Assembly (NCBI RefSeq): GCF_006442965.1
Contig: NZ_VFWX01000002.1
Location: forward strand, 488,780-552,779
DNA length: 64,000 nt
Reading direction: 5' to 3'
Origin: Mesorhizobium sp. CU3
GTDB taxonomy: Bacteria; Pseudomonadota; Alphaproteobacteria; Rhizobiales; Rhizobiaceae
A program made the position numbers and the translations under genes. The notes beneath the pieces were generated by a model. It was not told where the DNA came from, ran no database searches, and was given only the letters and a program-made list of their open reading frames with translations. Every line of letters starts with the position of its first letter. The first letter of the stretch is position 1. Below, in pieces: positions 18,468 to 28,296 of this stretch.

Positions 18468-19223
18468 GTGACCGAAGCCGCAAAACCCCTGATCGAAATC
18501 TGCGTCGAAGGCATTGACGGGCTGCTTGCCGCGCAGGCCGCCGGCGCCGATCGGGTCGAGCTGTGCGCCAGCCTGGTCGAGGGCGGCATCACGCCGAGCC
18601 TCGGCACGGTGCGCGCCGCGCTCGACAGCGCGTCCATCCCCTTCCATGTCATCGTGCGCCCGCGCGGTGGCGATTTTCTCTACAGCGAAGCCGAATACCA
18701 TTCGATGTTGGCAGACGTCGAAGCGCTGCGCGCGCTTGGCGTGGCCGGCGTTGTCGTCGGCTGCCTGACCGCCGACGGCACGATCGACGAAACGCGCATG
18801 AGCGCGTTGGTCGAGGCGGCCGGCCCGCTCAACGTCACCTGCCATCGCGCCTTCGACATGACGCGCGATCCGGCCGAAGCGCTCGAGGCGCTGATCCGCT
18901 GCAAGGTCGGCCGCGTGCTGACCAGCGGCCAGCGCGACACCGCACTAGAAGGCGTGGAGGTTCTGGCTGAGCTGGTCCGCCAGGCCGGCGATCGTATCAT
19001 CATCCTCGGCTGCGGCGCGCTGGCGCCGGACAACATCGGCGAGGTGCGCAAGCGGACCGGATTGACCGAGATGCATTTCGCAGCGCTTGCCGATGTGCCC
19101 AGCGCCATGCGCTACCGCAACCCGCAAGTCGGCATGGGCGGCACGGACCTCGACCGAGAATACCGCAACACGGTGACCGATCAGGGCCTGGTGGCGGCAA
19201 CGATCAAGGCCGCGAGGGCCTGA
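18468..19223 (+). CDS. cutC: CutC family protein
   Basis: 251 residues starting at GTG. TIM-barrel protein with hallmark CVEGIDGLLAAQAAGADRVE, LCASLVEGGITPS, FHVIVRPRGGDFLY, then CHRAFDMTRDP, RVLTSGQ and LGCGALAPDN motifs, of usual family length. CutC was linked to copper tolerance in E. coli, but the assignment is disputed and the biochemical role is not settled. The stop overlaps the next start (TGATG), so it is co-translated with the GNAT gene. Confidence 0.93.
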   Translation: MTEAAKPLIEICVEGIDGLLAAQAAGADRVELCASLVEGGITPSLGTVRAALDSASIPFHVIVRPRGGDFLYSEAEYHSMLADVEALRALGVAGVVVGCLTADGTIDETRMSALVEAAGPLNVTCHRAFDMTRDPAEALEALIRCKVGRVLTSGQRDTALEGVEVLAELVRQAGDRIIILGCGALAPDNIGEVRKRTGLTEMHFAALADVPSAMRYRNPQVGMGGTDLDREYRNTVTDQGLVAATIKAARA

Positions 19224-19726
19224 TGGCTATGACCCGAGAAGCGCTGCCGATCGAACGCGTCTCGCCCGCCGACGAAGCGGCCATCCTCGTCCTCAACAAC
19301 GAGCATGCGGCGGAACTTTCCTGGCTGGAGGCGGATCGGCTGTCCTTCCTCATCGGGCAAGCCTTCTACGCGCGCCGCATCGGCGCGCTCGAAGCCTTCA
19401 TCATGACCTTCGACCAGGATGCCAGCTACGACAGCCCGAATTTCCTCTGGTTCCGCGGGCGCTATCCGCGCTTCGTCTATGTCGACCGTGTCGTCGTCGC
19501 CGCGGCGGCGCGCGGCCGCGGCCATGCCCGTCGGCTCTACGAGGATTTGTTCGAGCAGGCCCGGCGCGCCGGCCACGCGATCGTCACCTGCGAGGTCAAT
19601 GCCGATCCGCCCAATCCGGCCTCGGATGCCTTTCATGCCGCGCTCGGTTTCGCGGAAGTCGGCGATGCCGTGATCCATGGCGGCAAGAAATCGGTGCGCT
19701 ATTGGGCAAAGCCGATCGCAGCCTGA
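19223..19726 (+). CDS. GNAT-family N-acetyltransferase
   Basis: 167 residues. The acetyl-CoA-binding motif A is visible in YVDRVVVAAAARGRGHARRL (R-G-R-G-H-A), followed by an alpha helix and the C-terminal strand ALGFAEVGDAVIHGGKKSVRY. GNATs transfer acetyl groups to amines; substrate unknown. Its ATG overlaps the cutC stop by one base, and the two are probably one operon. Confidence 0.88.
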   Translation: MAMTREALPIERVSPADEAAILVLNNEHAAELSWLEADRLSFLIGQAFYARRIGALEAFIMTFDQDASYDSPNFLWFRGRYPRFVYVDRVVVAAAARGRGHARRLYEDLFEQARRAGHAIVTCEVNADPPNPASDAFHAALGFAEVGDAVIHGGKKSVRYWAKPIAA

Positions 19727-19804
19727 GCTCTGCCGGAGCACCACTGGCCAGGAAAACAAGCAAAGGCTAATGTAAGCGCTCCGCTGCCAGGGGGCGCGAA
19801 CATC

Positions 19805-20293
19805 ATGCCGAGCAATGTCTTTCGCTTCGACGAAAGCTGGGACATCCCGGAAGGCACGCCGCAGGAAGTCTGGGATGTGCTGTCCGACGCCCAGTTGCTG
19901 CCGCTCTGGTGGGGCGACGCCTACAAGGAGATCGAGCCGCTCGACAAAAAGGGCAAAGGCGTCGTCGGCGCGCGCGCCAGGGCGAGAGCGCGGGGCGCCC
20001 TGCCCTATGAGCTGAATTTCATCATCGAGGCGACCGAGCTCGAGCCCGGCCGGCTGGTCGTGGTGAAGACTTTTGGCGATTTCGACGGCCTGTGGCGGGC
20101 CGAACTGTCGCCGGCCGGAACGGGCACCCATGTCGACCTGATCTGGCAGGTGACGGTCGAAAGGCCGATCCTCAAATTCCTGGCGCCGCTGCTCAGGCCA
20201 GCCTTTGCCTGGAACCATCGCTGGACGACACCGCGCGGCGAAGCCGGGCTGCGCCGCTATCTGGCGGCGCGGAAGGCGGCAAAGGCCGATTGA
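19805..20293 (+). CDS. SRPBCC-fold (polyketide cyclase/START-like) protein
   Basis: 162 residues. An N-terminal beta strand ([11 protein letters not shown]), a helix with [20 protein letters not shown], and a seven-strand helix-grip pattern identify the SRPBCC superfamily that binds hydrophobic ligands. No catalytic signature is evident. The stop codon directly abuts the stop codon of the convergent acyltransferase gene (zero bases between). Confidence 0.8.
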   Translation: MPSNVFRFDESWDIPEGTPQEVWDVLSDAQLLPLWWGDAYKEIEPLDKKGKGVVGARARARARGALPYELNFIIEATELEPGRLVVVKTFGDFDGLWRAELSPAGTGTHVDLIWQVTVERPILKFLAPLLRPAFAWNHRWTTPRGEAGLRRYLAARKAAKAD

Positions 20294-21316
20294 TCACCAG
20301 TTGCGGTTGAGCCAGCCGCGCGCGGGTTTCTCGACAACGTAGAAACTGCAGAGCGCGCAGGCGAAGACCGCCGCCAGCATCGGGACCGCCGCGCTGCCCT
20401 TCTCGTCCACGAATTTGTAGAAGGGCTGCTGCCAAAGATACAGCGAATAGGACCACAGACCGAGCATTACCATCGGCCGCGATGACAGCAGTCCCCTCAA
20501 AGTGCCGTCGGCGAAGTCGAGCGTGTTGACCGCCAGCGCCAGCAGCGGCACGGCCAGAATGTAATGCAGAGGCGTCGGTATCGGATTGGCAAACAACAGA
20601 ATCCCGCCGGCCGCCGCCGCAAGCGCCGTATACGGGCTTGTCAGGAAGGACGGCAAGCGGCCGTCGGCCTTGATCAGGCAGATCGCTGCCGACAGCAGGA
20701 TCGAGGCGATATGTACGTCGGTTCGCCAGTAGCTTTGTTCGTAGCCGATGTGGAGAACCCAGTAGGAAATCGCGCCGTTGGCCATGGCGAGCAGCGCCAG
20801 CACGATAAGCAGCCGCACGACGTTGGCGCGGCCCGAAACCAGCACGCTGATCAGCGCCAGCAGAATGTAGGAATGCTCCTCGACGCAGAGCGACCAGATA
20901 TGGTCGAGGGCGCCTGCGCGGTTGATCAGGATGCCCGCGTAATTATAGGTGAAGGTCAGCGCCGTCAGCGCCGCCTTCCACTTGAAAGCGATGTAGGTGC
21001 CGGCAAGGCCGATCATGGCGGCGATGACGAACACGAGCAACGCCGGATAGATGCGCGAGAAGCGGCGCTTGAAGAATGTCTTCAGCGGGAAGCGCTCGAT
21101 GAAAAGGATCTCGCCCATCAGGCGGCCTGAGAGCACGAAGAAGAACTCGACGCCCAATACGCCGAGATTGATCCCGGGAACCGGGAAGAAATGGCCGATC
21201 AAGACCAGCGCGATCGACAGGCCGCGCCACCCGTCGAGATAGGCAAGCCTTGTCCGCGAGGCGGCTTCGGCAACGGGCCTGGCAAGAACCAGATGGGTTG
21301 CGGAGATCTCGGACAT
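20294..21316 (-). CDS. Acyltransferase family 3 membrane protein
   Basis: 340 residues from ATG 21316 (AAAGGA upstream), preferred over a longer frame with no start signal. About ten hydrophobic segments; the N-terminal YLDGWRGLSIALVLIGHFF carries the conserved Arg and His of the acyltransferase-3 fold, followed by FFFVLSGRLMGEILF and the WSLCVEEHSYI motif. Members O-acetylate polysaccharides, Nod factors or lipids at the inner membrane. This one is isolated from polysaccharide genes, so the target is unknown. Confidence 0.88.
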   Translation of the reverse strand: MSEISATHLVLARPVAEAASRTRLAYLDGWRGLSIALVLIGHFFPVPGINLGVLGVEFFFVLSGRLMGEILFIERFPLKTFFKRRFSRIYPALLVFVIAAMIGLAGTYIAFKWKAALTALTFTYNYAGILINRAGALDHIWSLCVEEHSYILLALISVLVSGRANVVRLLIVLALLAMANGAISYWVLHIGYEQSYWRTDVHIASILLSAAICLIKADGRLPSFLTSPYTALAAAAGGILLFANPIPTPLHYILAVPLLALAVNTLDFADGTLRGLLSSRPMVMLGLWSYSLYLWQQPFYKFVDEKGSAAVPMLAAVFACALCSFYVVEKPARGWLNRNW

Positions 21317-21400
21317 GCCGATCCTTTCGCACTCGGGACGCGAAAGGGCGCAGACAGCGAGAAGCGTGCCGAACCCGGATCGCATTTCCCACCCGCTGCT

Positions 21401-21417
21401 ATATTGCAGTGCAATAT
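21401..21417. promoter_or_regulatory. 17-base palindrome upstream of the acyltransferase gene
   Basis: ATATTGC-AGT-GCAATAT, seven-base perfect arms. It lies 85 bases before the acyltransferase start on the minus strand, a position suited to an operator. The regulator is not identified. Confidence 0.5.
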
Positions 21418-21552
21418 CAGTTTGTGCAAGCGCGAGATGTCCGAGCTGACAGTTTCGTGAAAGCAGTTGGCCGGATTTGCTTGAAGCAACGAATTGCCAT
21501 GCCGAGCGCGATGTCATCGACGACTGCGCAACTGCATGGTCCAGAAACGAAA

Positions 21553-21573
21553 AAGGGGCCAGTCCGGCCCCTT
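21553..21573 (-). terminator. Rho-independent terminator after the cox-type operon
   Basis: AAGGGGCC-AGTCC-GGCCCCTT; on the minus strand it is followed by TTTTTCGTTTC and lies 23 bases past the stop of the FAD subunit gene. Confidence 0.85.
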
Positions 21574-21595
21574 GATATTATTTTCTGCTAAAATG

Positions 21596-22393
21596 TCAGG
21601 CGTTGGCGGCCGCCACCGCGCGCTTGGCCATCACCGAGATCAGATTGGCGCGGTAGTCAGCCGAGGCGTGAAGGTCGCTCATCAGGCCCTTTGCCGATAC
21701 TTTCAGTCCGTCGAGCGCCGCGGCCTCAAAGCTCTTTGTCAGCGCGGCCTCGACCTCCTTCGAGCGGAAGACGCCGTCCTCGCCGGCGCCGGTGACGGCG
21801 GCCCTCACTCCGTCCTTGCCCTTGGCGACGAACACACCGACGATCGCGTAGCGCGAGGCTGGGTTGCGGAATTTCTGGTAGGCCGCCTTGGCCGGCGCGG
21901 TGAAGGACACGGCGGTGATGATCTCGCCATCCTTCAGCGCCGTCTCGAACAGGCCCTTGAAGAACTTGTCCGCCGCGATCTCGCGCTTGTTGGTGACGAT
22001 CGTAGCACCCAGCGCCAGCAGTGCCGCCGGATAATCGGCGGCCGGATCGTTGTTGGCGATCGAGCCGCCGATCGTGCCCTTGTGGCGCACCGCCGGATCG
22101 CCGATCAGCGATGCCATATGCGCGAGCGCCGGGCAGGCCTTCTTCAGCTTCTCGTCGGCCGAGACGTCGTAATGCGTCGTGGCGGCGCCAATAGTCACCG
22201 TCTTGCCCGAGACCTTGACGCCCTGCAGGTCTTTCAGCCGCGACACGTCGACCAGGTCGGAAGGCGCTGCCAGCCGCGTCTTCATGGCCGGGATCAGCGT
22301 CATGCCGCCGGAGAGCAGCTTGGCGTCCCCGGTCTTTAATTGCTTGGCGGCGTCGGCGACGGAGGAAGCGCGGTGATAGTTGACCGAATACAT
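21596..22393 (-). CDS. coxM: FAD-binding medium subunit of a molybdenum hydroxylase (CoxM-like)
   Basis: 265 residues from ATG 22393 with GGAGG upstream. N-terminal YHRASSVADAAKQLKTGDAK then LLSGGMTLIP is the family opening; FAD-binding motifs appear in TIGAATTHYDV and KGTIGGSIANNDPAADYPAA. The subunit passes electrons from the Fe-S centres to the acceptor. The gene is last in a three-gene operon (CoxS, CoxL, CoxM order on the minus strand). Subunit naming follows CO dehydrogenase, but see the large-subunit entry for why the substrate may differ. Confidence 0.9.
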   Translation of the reverse strand: MYSVNYHRASSVADAAKQLKTGDAKLLSGGMTLIPAMKTRLAAPSDLVDVSRLKDLQGVKVSGKTVTIGAATTHYDVSADEKLKKACPALAHMASLIGDPAVRHKGTIGGSIANNDPAADYPAALLALGATIVTNKREIAADKFFKGLFETALKDGEIITAVSFTAPAKAAYQKFRNPASRYAIVGVFVAKGKDGVRAAVTGAGEDGVFRSKEVEAALTKSFEAAALDGLKVSAKGLMSDLHASADYRANLISVMAKRAVAAANA

Positions 22394-22406
22394 GTTCGTT
22401 CCTCCC

Positions 22407-24755
22407 TCAGTGCTTCTTCGCCCGGATCGCCGACCACACCGTCGACGGTGACGCCGGCATCGCGATGTCGACGATGCCCAGCGCATCGGTGATGGCGTTG
22501 ATCACCGCCGGCGGCGAGCCGATGGCGCCGGCCTCGCCGCAGCCCTTGATGCCGAGCGGATTGCTCGGGCAAGGCGTGTTCGAGGTAGAGACCTTGAACG
22601 ACGGCAGGTCGCCCGCGCGCGGCATGGTGTAATCCATGTAGCTTGCGGTGAGCAGTTGCCCGCCTCCGTCGTAATGCGCCCCTTCGAGCAGCGCCTGGCC
22701 GACGCCTTGCGCGATGCCGCCATGCACCTGCCCCTCGACGATCATCGGATTGATGATGTTGCCGAAATCGTCCGCGGCGACGAACTGGACGATCTCGGTG
22801 ACGCCGGTCTCCGGATCGATCTCGACCTCGCAGATGTAGCAGCCGGCCGGGAAGGTGAAGTTCGCCGGATCGTAGAAGGCCGTTTCCTTCAGGCCCGGCT
22901 CCATGCCGGCCGGCAGATTGTGCGCGGTGTAGGCAGCAAGCGCCACCTGGAACCACGGTAGGCTCTTGTCGGTACCGGCGACCTTCACCTCGCCGTTCTC
23001 GATGACGATGTCGCCCTCGTCGGCTTCGAGCAGATGCGCGGCGATCTTCTTCGCCTTGGCCTCGACCTTGTCGAGCGCCTTGGAGACCGCCGACATGCCG
23101 ACGGCGCCCGAACGCGAACCATAGGTGCCCATGCCCATCTGCACCTTGTCGGTGTCGCCATGCACGATCGACACTGAATCGATCGGCACGCCGAGGCGCT
23201 GGTTGACCAGTTGCGCAAAGGTCGTCTCATGGCCCTGGCCGTGGCTATGCGATCCGGTCAGGACCTCGATCGTGCCGACGGCGTTGACGCGCACCTCGGC
23301 CGATTCCCAAAGCCCGACGCCGGCGCCGAGCGAGCCGACCGCCGCCGACGGCGCGATGCCGCAGGCCTCGATATAGCAGCTCATGCCGATACCGCGCAGC
23401 TTGCCCTGCTTGCCGGCATCCGCTCGACGCTTGGTGAAGCCGGCATAGTCGGCCGCCTTCATCGCCGCGTCGAGCGAGGCGTTATAGTCGCCGGCGTCGT
23501 AGTTCATGATCACCGGCGTCTGATGCGGGAAGGATTTGATGAAGTTGCGGCGCCGAAGCTCTGCAGGCGAAACGCCGAGCTCGCGCGCGGCCGTCTCCAT
23601 CGTGCGCTCCAGAAGGTATGTCGCTTCCGGCCGCCCTGCCCCGCGATAGGCATCGACTGGCGCGGTGTTGGTGTAGACCGTGCGCACATTGGCGTGGATC
23701 GCCGGGATGTCGTACTGGCCAGACAAGAGCGTCGCGTAGAGATAGGTCGGCACGCAGGACGAGAACAGCGACATATAGGCGCCGAGATTGGCTATCGTGT
23801 CGACCTTCAGCCCGATGATACGGTTGTCCCTGTCGAAGGCCATTTCCACCGTCGAGACATGGTCGCGGCCATGCGCGTCGGAGAGGAAGCTCTCGGTGCG
23901 GTCGGCCACCCATTTGACCGGGACGCCGGTCTTCTTCGAGGCCCACAGGCAGACGATCTCTTCCGGATAGATGTAGATCTTCGAGCCGAAGCCGCCGCCG
24001 ACATCGGGCGCTATGACGCGCAGCTTGTTCTCCGGCGCGACATTGTAGAAGGCGCTCATCACCAGCCGCGCGACATGCGGGTTCTGCGACGTCGTCCAGC
24101 AGGTGTAGTGGTCCTCCGCCTTGTCGTAATGGCCGAGGGCGGCGCGCGGCTCCATGGCGTTCGGCACCAGCCGGTTGTTGACGATCTTCATACGCGTCAC
24201 ATGCGCAGCCGCCTTGATCGCGGCGTCGGTCGCCTTGGCGTCGCCGATCTCCCAGTCGAAGATCAAATTGTTGTCGGACTCGGCATGGATCTGCGGCGCG
24301 CCGGGCTGGATCGCCTTGGTGGCGTCGACGACGGCCTTCAATTCCTTATAGGTGATCTCGACCGCTTCCGCCGCGTCGCGCGCCTGGCCCTTGGTATCGG
24401 CGACCACGATGACGACCGCGTCGCCAACATAGCGCACCTTGTCGACCGCGAGCGGCGACCAGGCGCCCATCTTCATCGGCGAGCCGTCCTTGGAATGGAT
24501 CATCCAGCCGCAGATCAGATTGCCGATGCCGTCGGCCTTGAGCTCCTTGCCGGTCAAGACGCCGATGACGCCCGGCATCGCCTGCGCCTTTTTGACATCG
24601 ATCTTCTTGATCTCGGCATGCGCGTGCGGGCTGCGCACGAACACGGCATGCTTCATGCCGGGCACGGCCATGTCGTCGACATAGCGGCCGCCACCGGTGA
24701 TGAACCTCTTGTCTTCCTTGCGCGCCACGCGGGCGCCGACGCCTTCGATACCCAT
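22407..24755 (-). CDS. coxL: Molybdopterin-binding large subunit, xanthine dehydrogenase/CO dehydrogenase-like (CoxL form II type)
   Basis: 782 residues of the Mo-hydroxylase catalytic subunit: N-terminal [19 protein letters not shown], Mo-cofactor contacts in GGGFGSK (about 253-259) and [10 protein letters not shown], and the catalytic Glu region [15 protein letters not shown] near the end. The active-site loop reads AYRGAGR at residues 369-375, the form II signature, instead of the AYXCSFR of true form I CO dehydrogenases that carry the Mo-Cu site. So CO oxidation is not assured; aldehyde or heterocycle oxidation is possible. Second gene of the operon; the 110 bases upstream of it contain a repeat hairpin. 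Confidence 0.92.
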   Translation of the reverse strand: MGIEGVGARVARKEDKRFITGGGRYVDDMAVPGMKHAVFVRSPHAHAEIKKIDVKKAQAMPGVIGVLTGKELKADGIGNLICGWMIHSKDGSPMKMGAWSPLAVDKVRYVGDAVVIVVADTKGQARDAAEAVEITYKELKAVVDATKAIQPGAPQIHAESDNNLIFDWEIGDAKATDAAIKAAAHVTRMKIVNNRLVPNAMEPRAALGHYDKAEDHYTCWTTSQNPHVARLVMSAFYNVAPENKLRVIAPDVGGGFGSKIYIYPEEIVCLWASKKTGVPVKWVADRTESFLSDAHGRDHVSTVEMAFDRDNRIIGLKVDTIANLGAYMSLFSSCVPTYLYATLLSGQYDIPAIHANVRTVYTNTAPVDAYRGAGRPEATYLLERTMETAARELGVSPAELRRRNFIKSFPHQTPVIMNYDAGDYNASLDAAMKAADYAGFTKRRADAGKQGKLRGIGMSCYIEACGIAPSAAVGSLGAGVGLWESAEVRVNAVGTIEVLTGSHSHGQGHETTFAQLVNQRLGVPIDSVSIVHGDTDKVQMGMGTYGSRSGAVGMSAVSKALDKVEAKAKKIAAHLLEADEGDIVIENGEVKVAGTDKSLPWFQVALAAYTAHNLPAGMEPGLKETAFYDPANFTFPAGCYICEVEIDPETGVTEIVQFVAADDFGNIINPMIVEGQVHGGIAQGVGQALLEGAHYDGGGQLLTASYMDYTMPRAGDLPSFKVSTSNTPCPSNPLGIKGCGEAGAIGSPPAVINAITDALGIVDIAMPASPSTVWSAIRAKKH

Positions 24756-24777
24756 GGAAAAATTCCTCCGGAATTTA

Positions 24778-24863
24778 GGGGAGTAGGGCAGTAGGGGAGT
24801 AAGGCAGTAGGGAAGATGGGCCTCGTTGCGCGGGTCTTTTCTGCCCTACTCCCTTACTCCCCT
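24778..24863. repeat. Heptamer-type GGGGAGTA/AGGGCAGT repeats with complementary distal arm, between coxS and coxL
   Basis: GGGGAGTAGGGCAGT then AGGGGAGTAAGGCAGTAGGG (24778-24812) is made of about five 7-8-base AGTAGGG/AGTAAGG variants; CTGCCCTACTCCCTTACTCC (24841-24863) is their complement, about 30 bases away. The transcript between the two genes can form a long hairpin. Confidence 0.7.
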
Positions 24864-24865
24864 TT

Positions 24866-25366
<501 letters not shown>

Positions 25367-25579
25367 GCAACCTCCCTGGGTGTCAACCTTGGTTATCGCG
25401 TTGCCGATGCCGTGCCTGTGCTTCGGCAGTGCGTTATTCGCGTACCGTACAACGGCCAAAACAGCGCTGCCAGCGCTCGGCTCCTTGTACTTTCGGGTCA
25501 TGGCCGGCACGCTGCCGAGCGCCATGCCCTGCCCATTGCCAAATCAGGGATTGAAGGCAAAGATGCCCTCGACGCGGGC

Positions 25580-26827
25580 GTGTCCGACACACAAAAGAAC
25601 AGGCACGCACGACAAGCGTCGGAGGAATCGCGGAGGCGGCAGCTGGCCAGTTCGAGCACACGCTACGCATCGGGCCTTTCGGCGCTCACCACCGATGAGC
25701 CCGACGCGAATGCCTTTGCCCGGGCGGTCGCGGCCGAGGCGGCGATAGTCGACGCCGGCTTCGCGCTGCTGTTCTTCTCGCAAAGCCTGATCGACGCGTC
25801 GGCACTTGCGCAGGCGCTGAAGCAGCACGTGCCTTCGCTTGCCTATGCCGGCTGTTCGACCGCAGGCGAAATCACCCCGCACGGGCTTGAGGAAGGCCAT
25901 CTGCTGGCCTTGCTCCTGCCCTCGGCATCGTTCTCGGCCGTCAGCATCATGGTCGAGGACCTGTCCTCGTCGGGCATGGACAAGATCACCGGCGAGGTCG
26001 CCGCCCTTCGGCGCCTGCTGCGCGCCCGCCTAGACCAAGACCGCGTCGGCCACGACCACGCCAAGGGCATTTTCGCGCTCTGCTTCATCGACGGCCTGTC
26101 TTACGCCGAGGAAGCGGTGACCTCGGCCATCCATTGGGGGCTGGACGACATTCCGCTGATCGGCGGCTCGGCCGGCGACGACCTGAAATTCGAGACGACC
26201 AGGCTGATCGCCAACGGCAAGGTGGCCTCCGACAGCGCCATCATCATGCTGATCGCGACGGAGATCCCGTTCCACGTCTTCAAGACCGACAATTTCATCC
26301 CGACGGACGAGAAGCTGGTGGTGACAGCCTCCGACCCCGATCACCGCATCGTGCGCGAATTCAACGCCACAAACGCGGCGGAAGAGTATGCCGCCTCGGT
26401 CGGGATCATGCCGCAGACGCTGACGCCGCTGAGCTTCGCCTCCCACCCCGTGGTCGTGAAGGTCGGCGGAGAATATTACTGCCGTTCGATCCAGCGCATG
26501 CATGCCGACGGGTCGCTATCCTTCTTTTGCGCCATCGACGACGGTGTCGTTTTGTCCATCGCCCAGCCGAAGAACATGGTGGAAGCGACCCGCGCCGCGC
26601 TTCGCGACGTCGAGCACAAGCTGGGCGGCATCGACATGATCCTCGGCTTCGACTGCGTGTTGCGCCGCCTCGATGCGCGCAACCGCCAGGTCTTTCGCGA
26701 CATTTCCGAACTCTACCGGACCAACAACGTCATCGGCTTCGGCACCTATGGCGAGCAATATCGCTCGATGCATTTGAACCAGACTTTCACCGGCATCGCC
26801 TTCGGCGAGCGCCAGGCGGCCGAGTAA
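25580..26827 (+). CDS. FIST-domain sensory protein (FIST_N plus FIST_C)
   Basis: About 415 residues. No ATG fits: the first plausible start is GTG 25580 (protein MSDTQKNRHARQ...), with a CTG preceded by GGAGG at about 25650 as an alternative. FIST_N is visible from about residue 40 (LFFSQSLIDASALAQALKQH, then AYAGCSTAGEI) and FIST_C with PLIGGSAGDDLKFE to the C-terminal VIGFGTYGEQY. FIST proteins are small-ligand or heme-binding sensors; NosP-type members bind heme/nitric oxide and regulate the co-encoded kinase. The next gene starts 6 bases after the stop, as expected for such a pair. Confidence 0.85.
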   Translation: MSDTQKNRHARQASEESRRRQLASSSTRYASGLSALTTDEPDANAFARAVAAEAAIVDAGFALLFFSQSLIDASALAQALKQHVPSLAYAGCSTAGEITPHGLEEGHLLALLLPSASFSAVSIMVEDLSSSGMDKITGEVAALRRLLRARLDQDRVGHDHAKGIFALCFIDGLSYAEEAVTSAIHWGLDDIPLIGGSAGDDLKFETTRLIANGKVASDSAIIMLIATEIPFHVFKTDNFIPTDEKLVVTASDPDHRIVREFNATNAAEEYAASVGIMPQTLTPLSFASHPVVVKVGGEYYCRSIQRMHADGSLSFFCAIDDGVVLSIAQPKNMVEATRAALRDVEHKLGGIDMILGFDCVLRRLDARNRQVFRDISELYRTNNVIGFGTYGEQYRSMHLNQTFTGIAFGERQAAE

Positions 26828-26833
26828 ATCACC

Positions 26834-28174
26834 ATGCCGCTGCGCGACATCAACGACCTCGACAGATTGAAGAAGATCAACGCCGCTTTGGTCGGCCGCG
26901 TCGAGCGCTCGATGGACCAGCAAGGCAACGCCTTCTCGCTGTTCCAGACCGCGATCTCGCTGGAGAATCGGGTGCGCAACCGCACCGAGGAATTGCACGC
27001 CACGCTGCGCCGGCTCGAACAGTCGAACATCGATCTCAGCGCGGCCAAGGAAACGGCCGAGCAGGCGAACCTCTCCAAGACGAGGTTCCTCGCCGCCGCC
27101 AGCCACGACGTGCTGCAGCCGCTCAACGCCGCGCATCTGTCGGTCTCGGCATTGGCCGAGGTGCAGACCAGCGAGGAAGGCAGCAAGCTGGTGCGTCAGG
27201 TCGAGCGTTCGCTGGAGACGATGGAAGACCTACTGCGCACGCTGCTCGACATCTCCAAGCTCGACGCCGGCGTGGTGCAGCCCGAGATCGGCGACGTCTG
27301 CCTCGAAGCGCTGTTTTCCTCACTGCGCTCGGACTTCCTGCCCGAAGCGGAAAAGAAGGGGCTGTCGCTGAAGTTCCGGCCGGTCCATGTGCTGGTGCGC
27401 TCCGACCGCACGCTGCTCAGGCGCATCCTGCAGAACATCCTGTCCAACGCGCTGCGCTACACACGCGCCGGCGGCGTGCTGGTCGGCACCAGGCATCGCG
27501 GCGACACCATCCGCATCGACGTCGCCGACACCGGCTGCGGCATCGCCGAGGACCAGCGCGAAGCGGTGTTCGAGGAGTTCCACCGCGGCGCCGCGACCCT
27601 TGCCGATGCCGGGCTTGCCGGCGGCGGGCTGGGGTTGGGGTTGGCAATCGTACGCCGCATGGCTGCGGCGCTCGGCCATCCGGTTACCTTCTCCTCCAGA
27701 GTCGGACGCGGCACCATCTTCCATATCGACGTGCCGGTCGGCATGGCGGCGGTCGAGCCGGTGGCGGCCATCGCCGACATGGATCGCCCGCGCGGCTACG
27801 GCCTGTTCGGCACCAAGGTTCTGCTAGTCGAAAACGATGCCGACGTACTCAGCGCCATGACCTCGCTGCTCGAACGCTGGCAATGCCATGTGCGCGCTGC
27901 GACCTCGACCGACGACGCGCTCGACCTCCTGGGCGACACGGACTGGGTGCCCGACATCGTCATCGCCGACCAGCATCTCGACGGCGGCGACCTCGGCACC
28001 GCGACCATCGCCGAGGTGCGCGACTATCTCGGCCGCCCGGTGCCGGCCCTGATCGTCACCGCGGACGGCTCCGAGCCGGTCGCCAAGGCCGCGCGGGCCG
28101 CAGGGATAGAACTGATGCGCAAGCCGCTGAAGCCGGCGCAGCTAAGGGCGTTGCTGGCGCATTTGCTGGCTTAG
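26834..28174 (+). CDS. Hybrid sensor histidine kinase (NahK-like), partner of the FIST protein
   Basis: 446 residues, soluble, no membrane segments. A coiled coil (about 45-85) leads into the H box with His91 (AAASHDVLQPLNAAH), N box RILQNILSNALRY, G boxes DVADTGCGI and GLGLGLAIVRRM, then a receiver domain (about 327-446) with phospho-acceptor Asp379 and conserved Lys430. There is no sensory domain of its own, so input probably comes from the FIST protein translated just upstream. The layout parallels FIST-kinase pairs such as NosP/NahK. The likely output is the LuxR-type regulator encoded 3.6 kb away. Confidence 0.9.
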   Translation: MPLRDINDLDRLKKINAALVGRVERSMDQQGNAFSLFQTAISLENRVRNRTEELHATLRRLEQSNIDLSAAKETAEQANLSKTRFLAAASHDVLQPLNAAHLSVSALAEVQTSEEGSKLVRQVERSLETMEDLLRTLLDISKLDAGVVQPEIGDVCLEALFSSLRSDFLPEAEKKGLSLKFRPVHVLVRSDRTLLRRILQNILSNALRYTRAGGVLVGTRHRGDTIRIDVADTGCGIAEDQREAVFEEFHRGAATLADAGLAGGGLGLGLAIVRRMAAALGHPVTFSSRVGRGTIFHIDVPVGMAAVEPVAAIADMDRPRGYGLFGTKVLLVENDADVLSAMTSLLERWQCHVRAATSTDDALDLLGDTDWVPDIVIADQHLDGGDLGTATIAEVRDYLGRPVPALIVTADGSEPVAKAARAAGIELMRKPLKPAQLRALLAHLLA

Positions 28175-28296
28175 TCCCTTACGGTGACCAGGCGCGAGGT
28201 TGCCTCTGGGGCCGCCTTTTCATCCGGCAGCCAGATGCCGGAATACAGCAGCGCTCTGCGTCGCGCCTCATCGCAAATACGCCGGCTCCCCGCCCC

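Noticed and set aside
22407..24755. Form I aerobic carbon monoxide dehydrogenase assignment
   Set aside because: Active-site loop is AYRGAGR, not AYXCSFR.
23211..24794. 527-residue plus-strand open frame opposite coxL
   Set aside because: Shadow frame of the large subunit; no ribosome-binding sequence or domain.
24778..24863. Short CRISPR-like array
   Set aside because: Units are only 7-8 bases, contiguous, no spacers.
27500..28174. Separate response-regulator gene at the end of the kinase
   Set aside because: The receiver is continuous with the kinase frame and has no own start; it is one hybrid protein.
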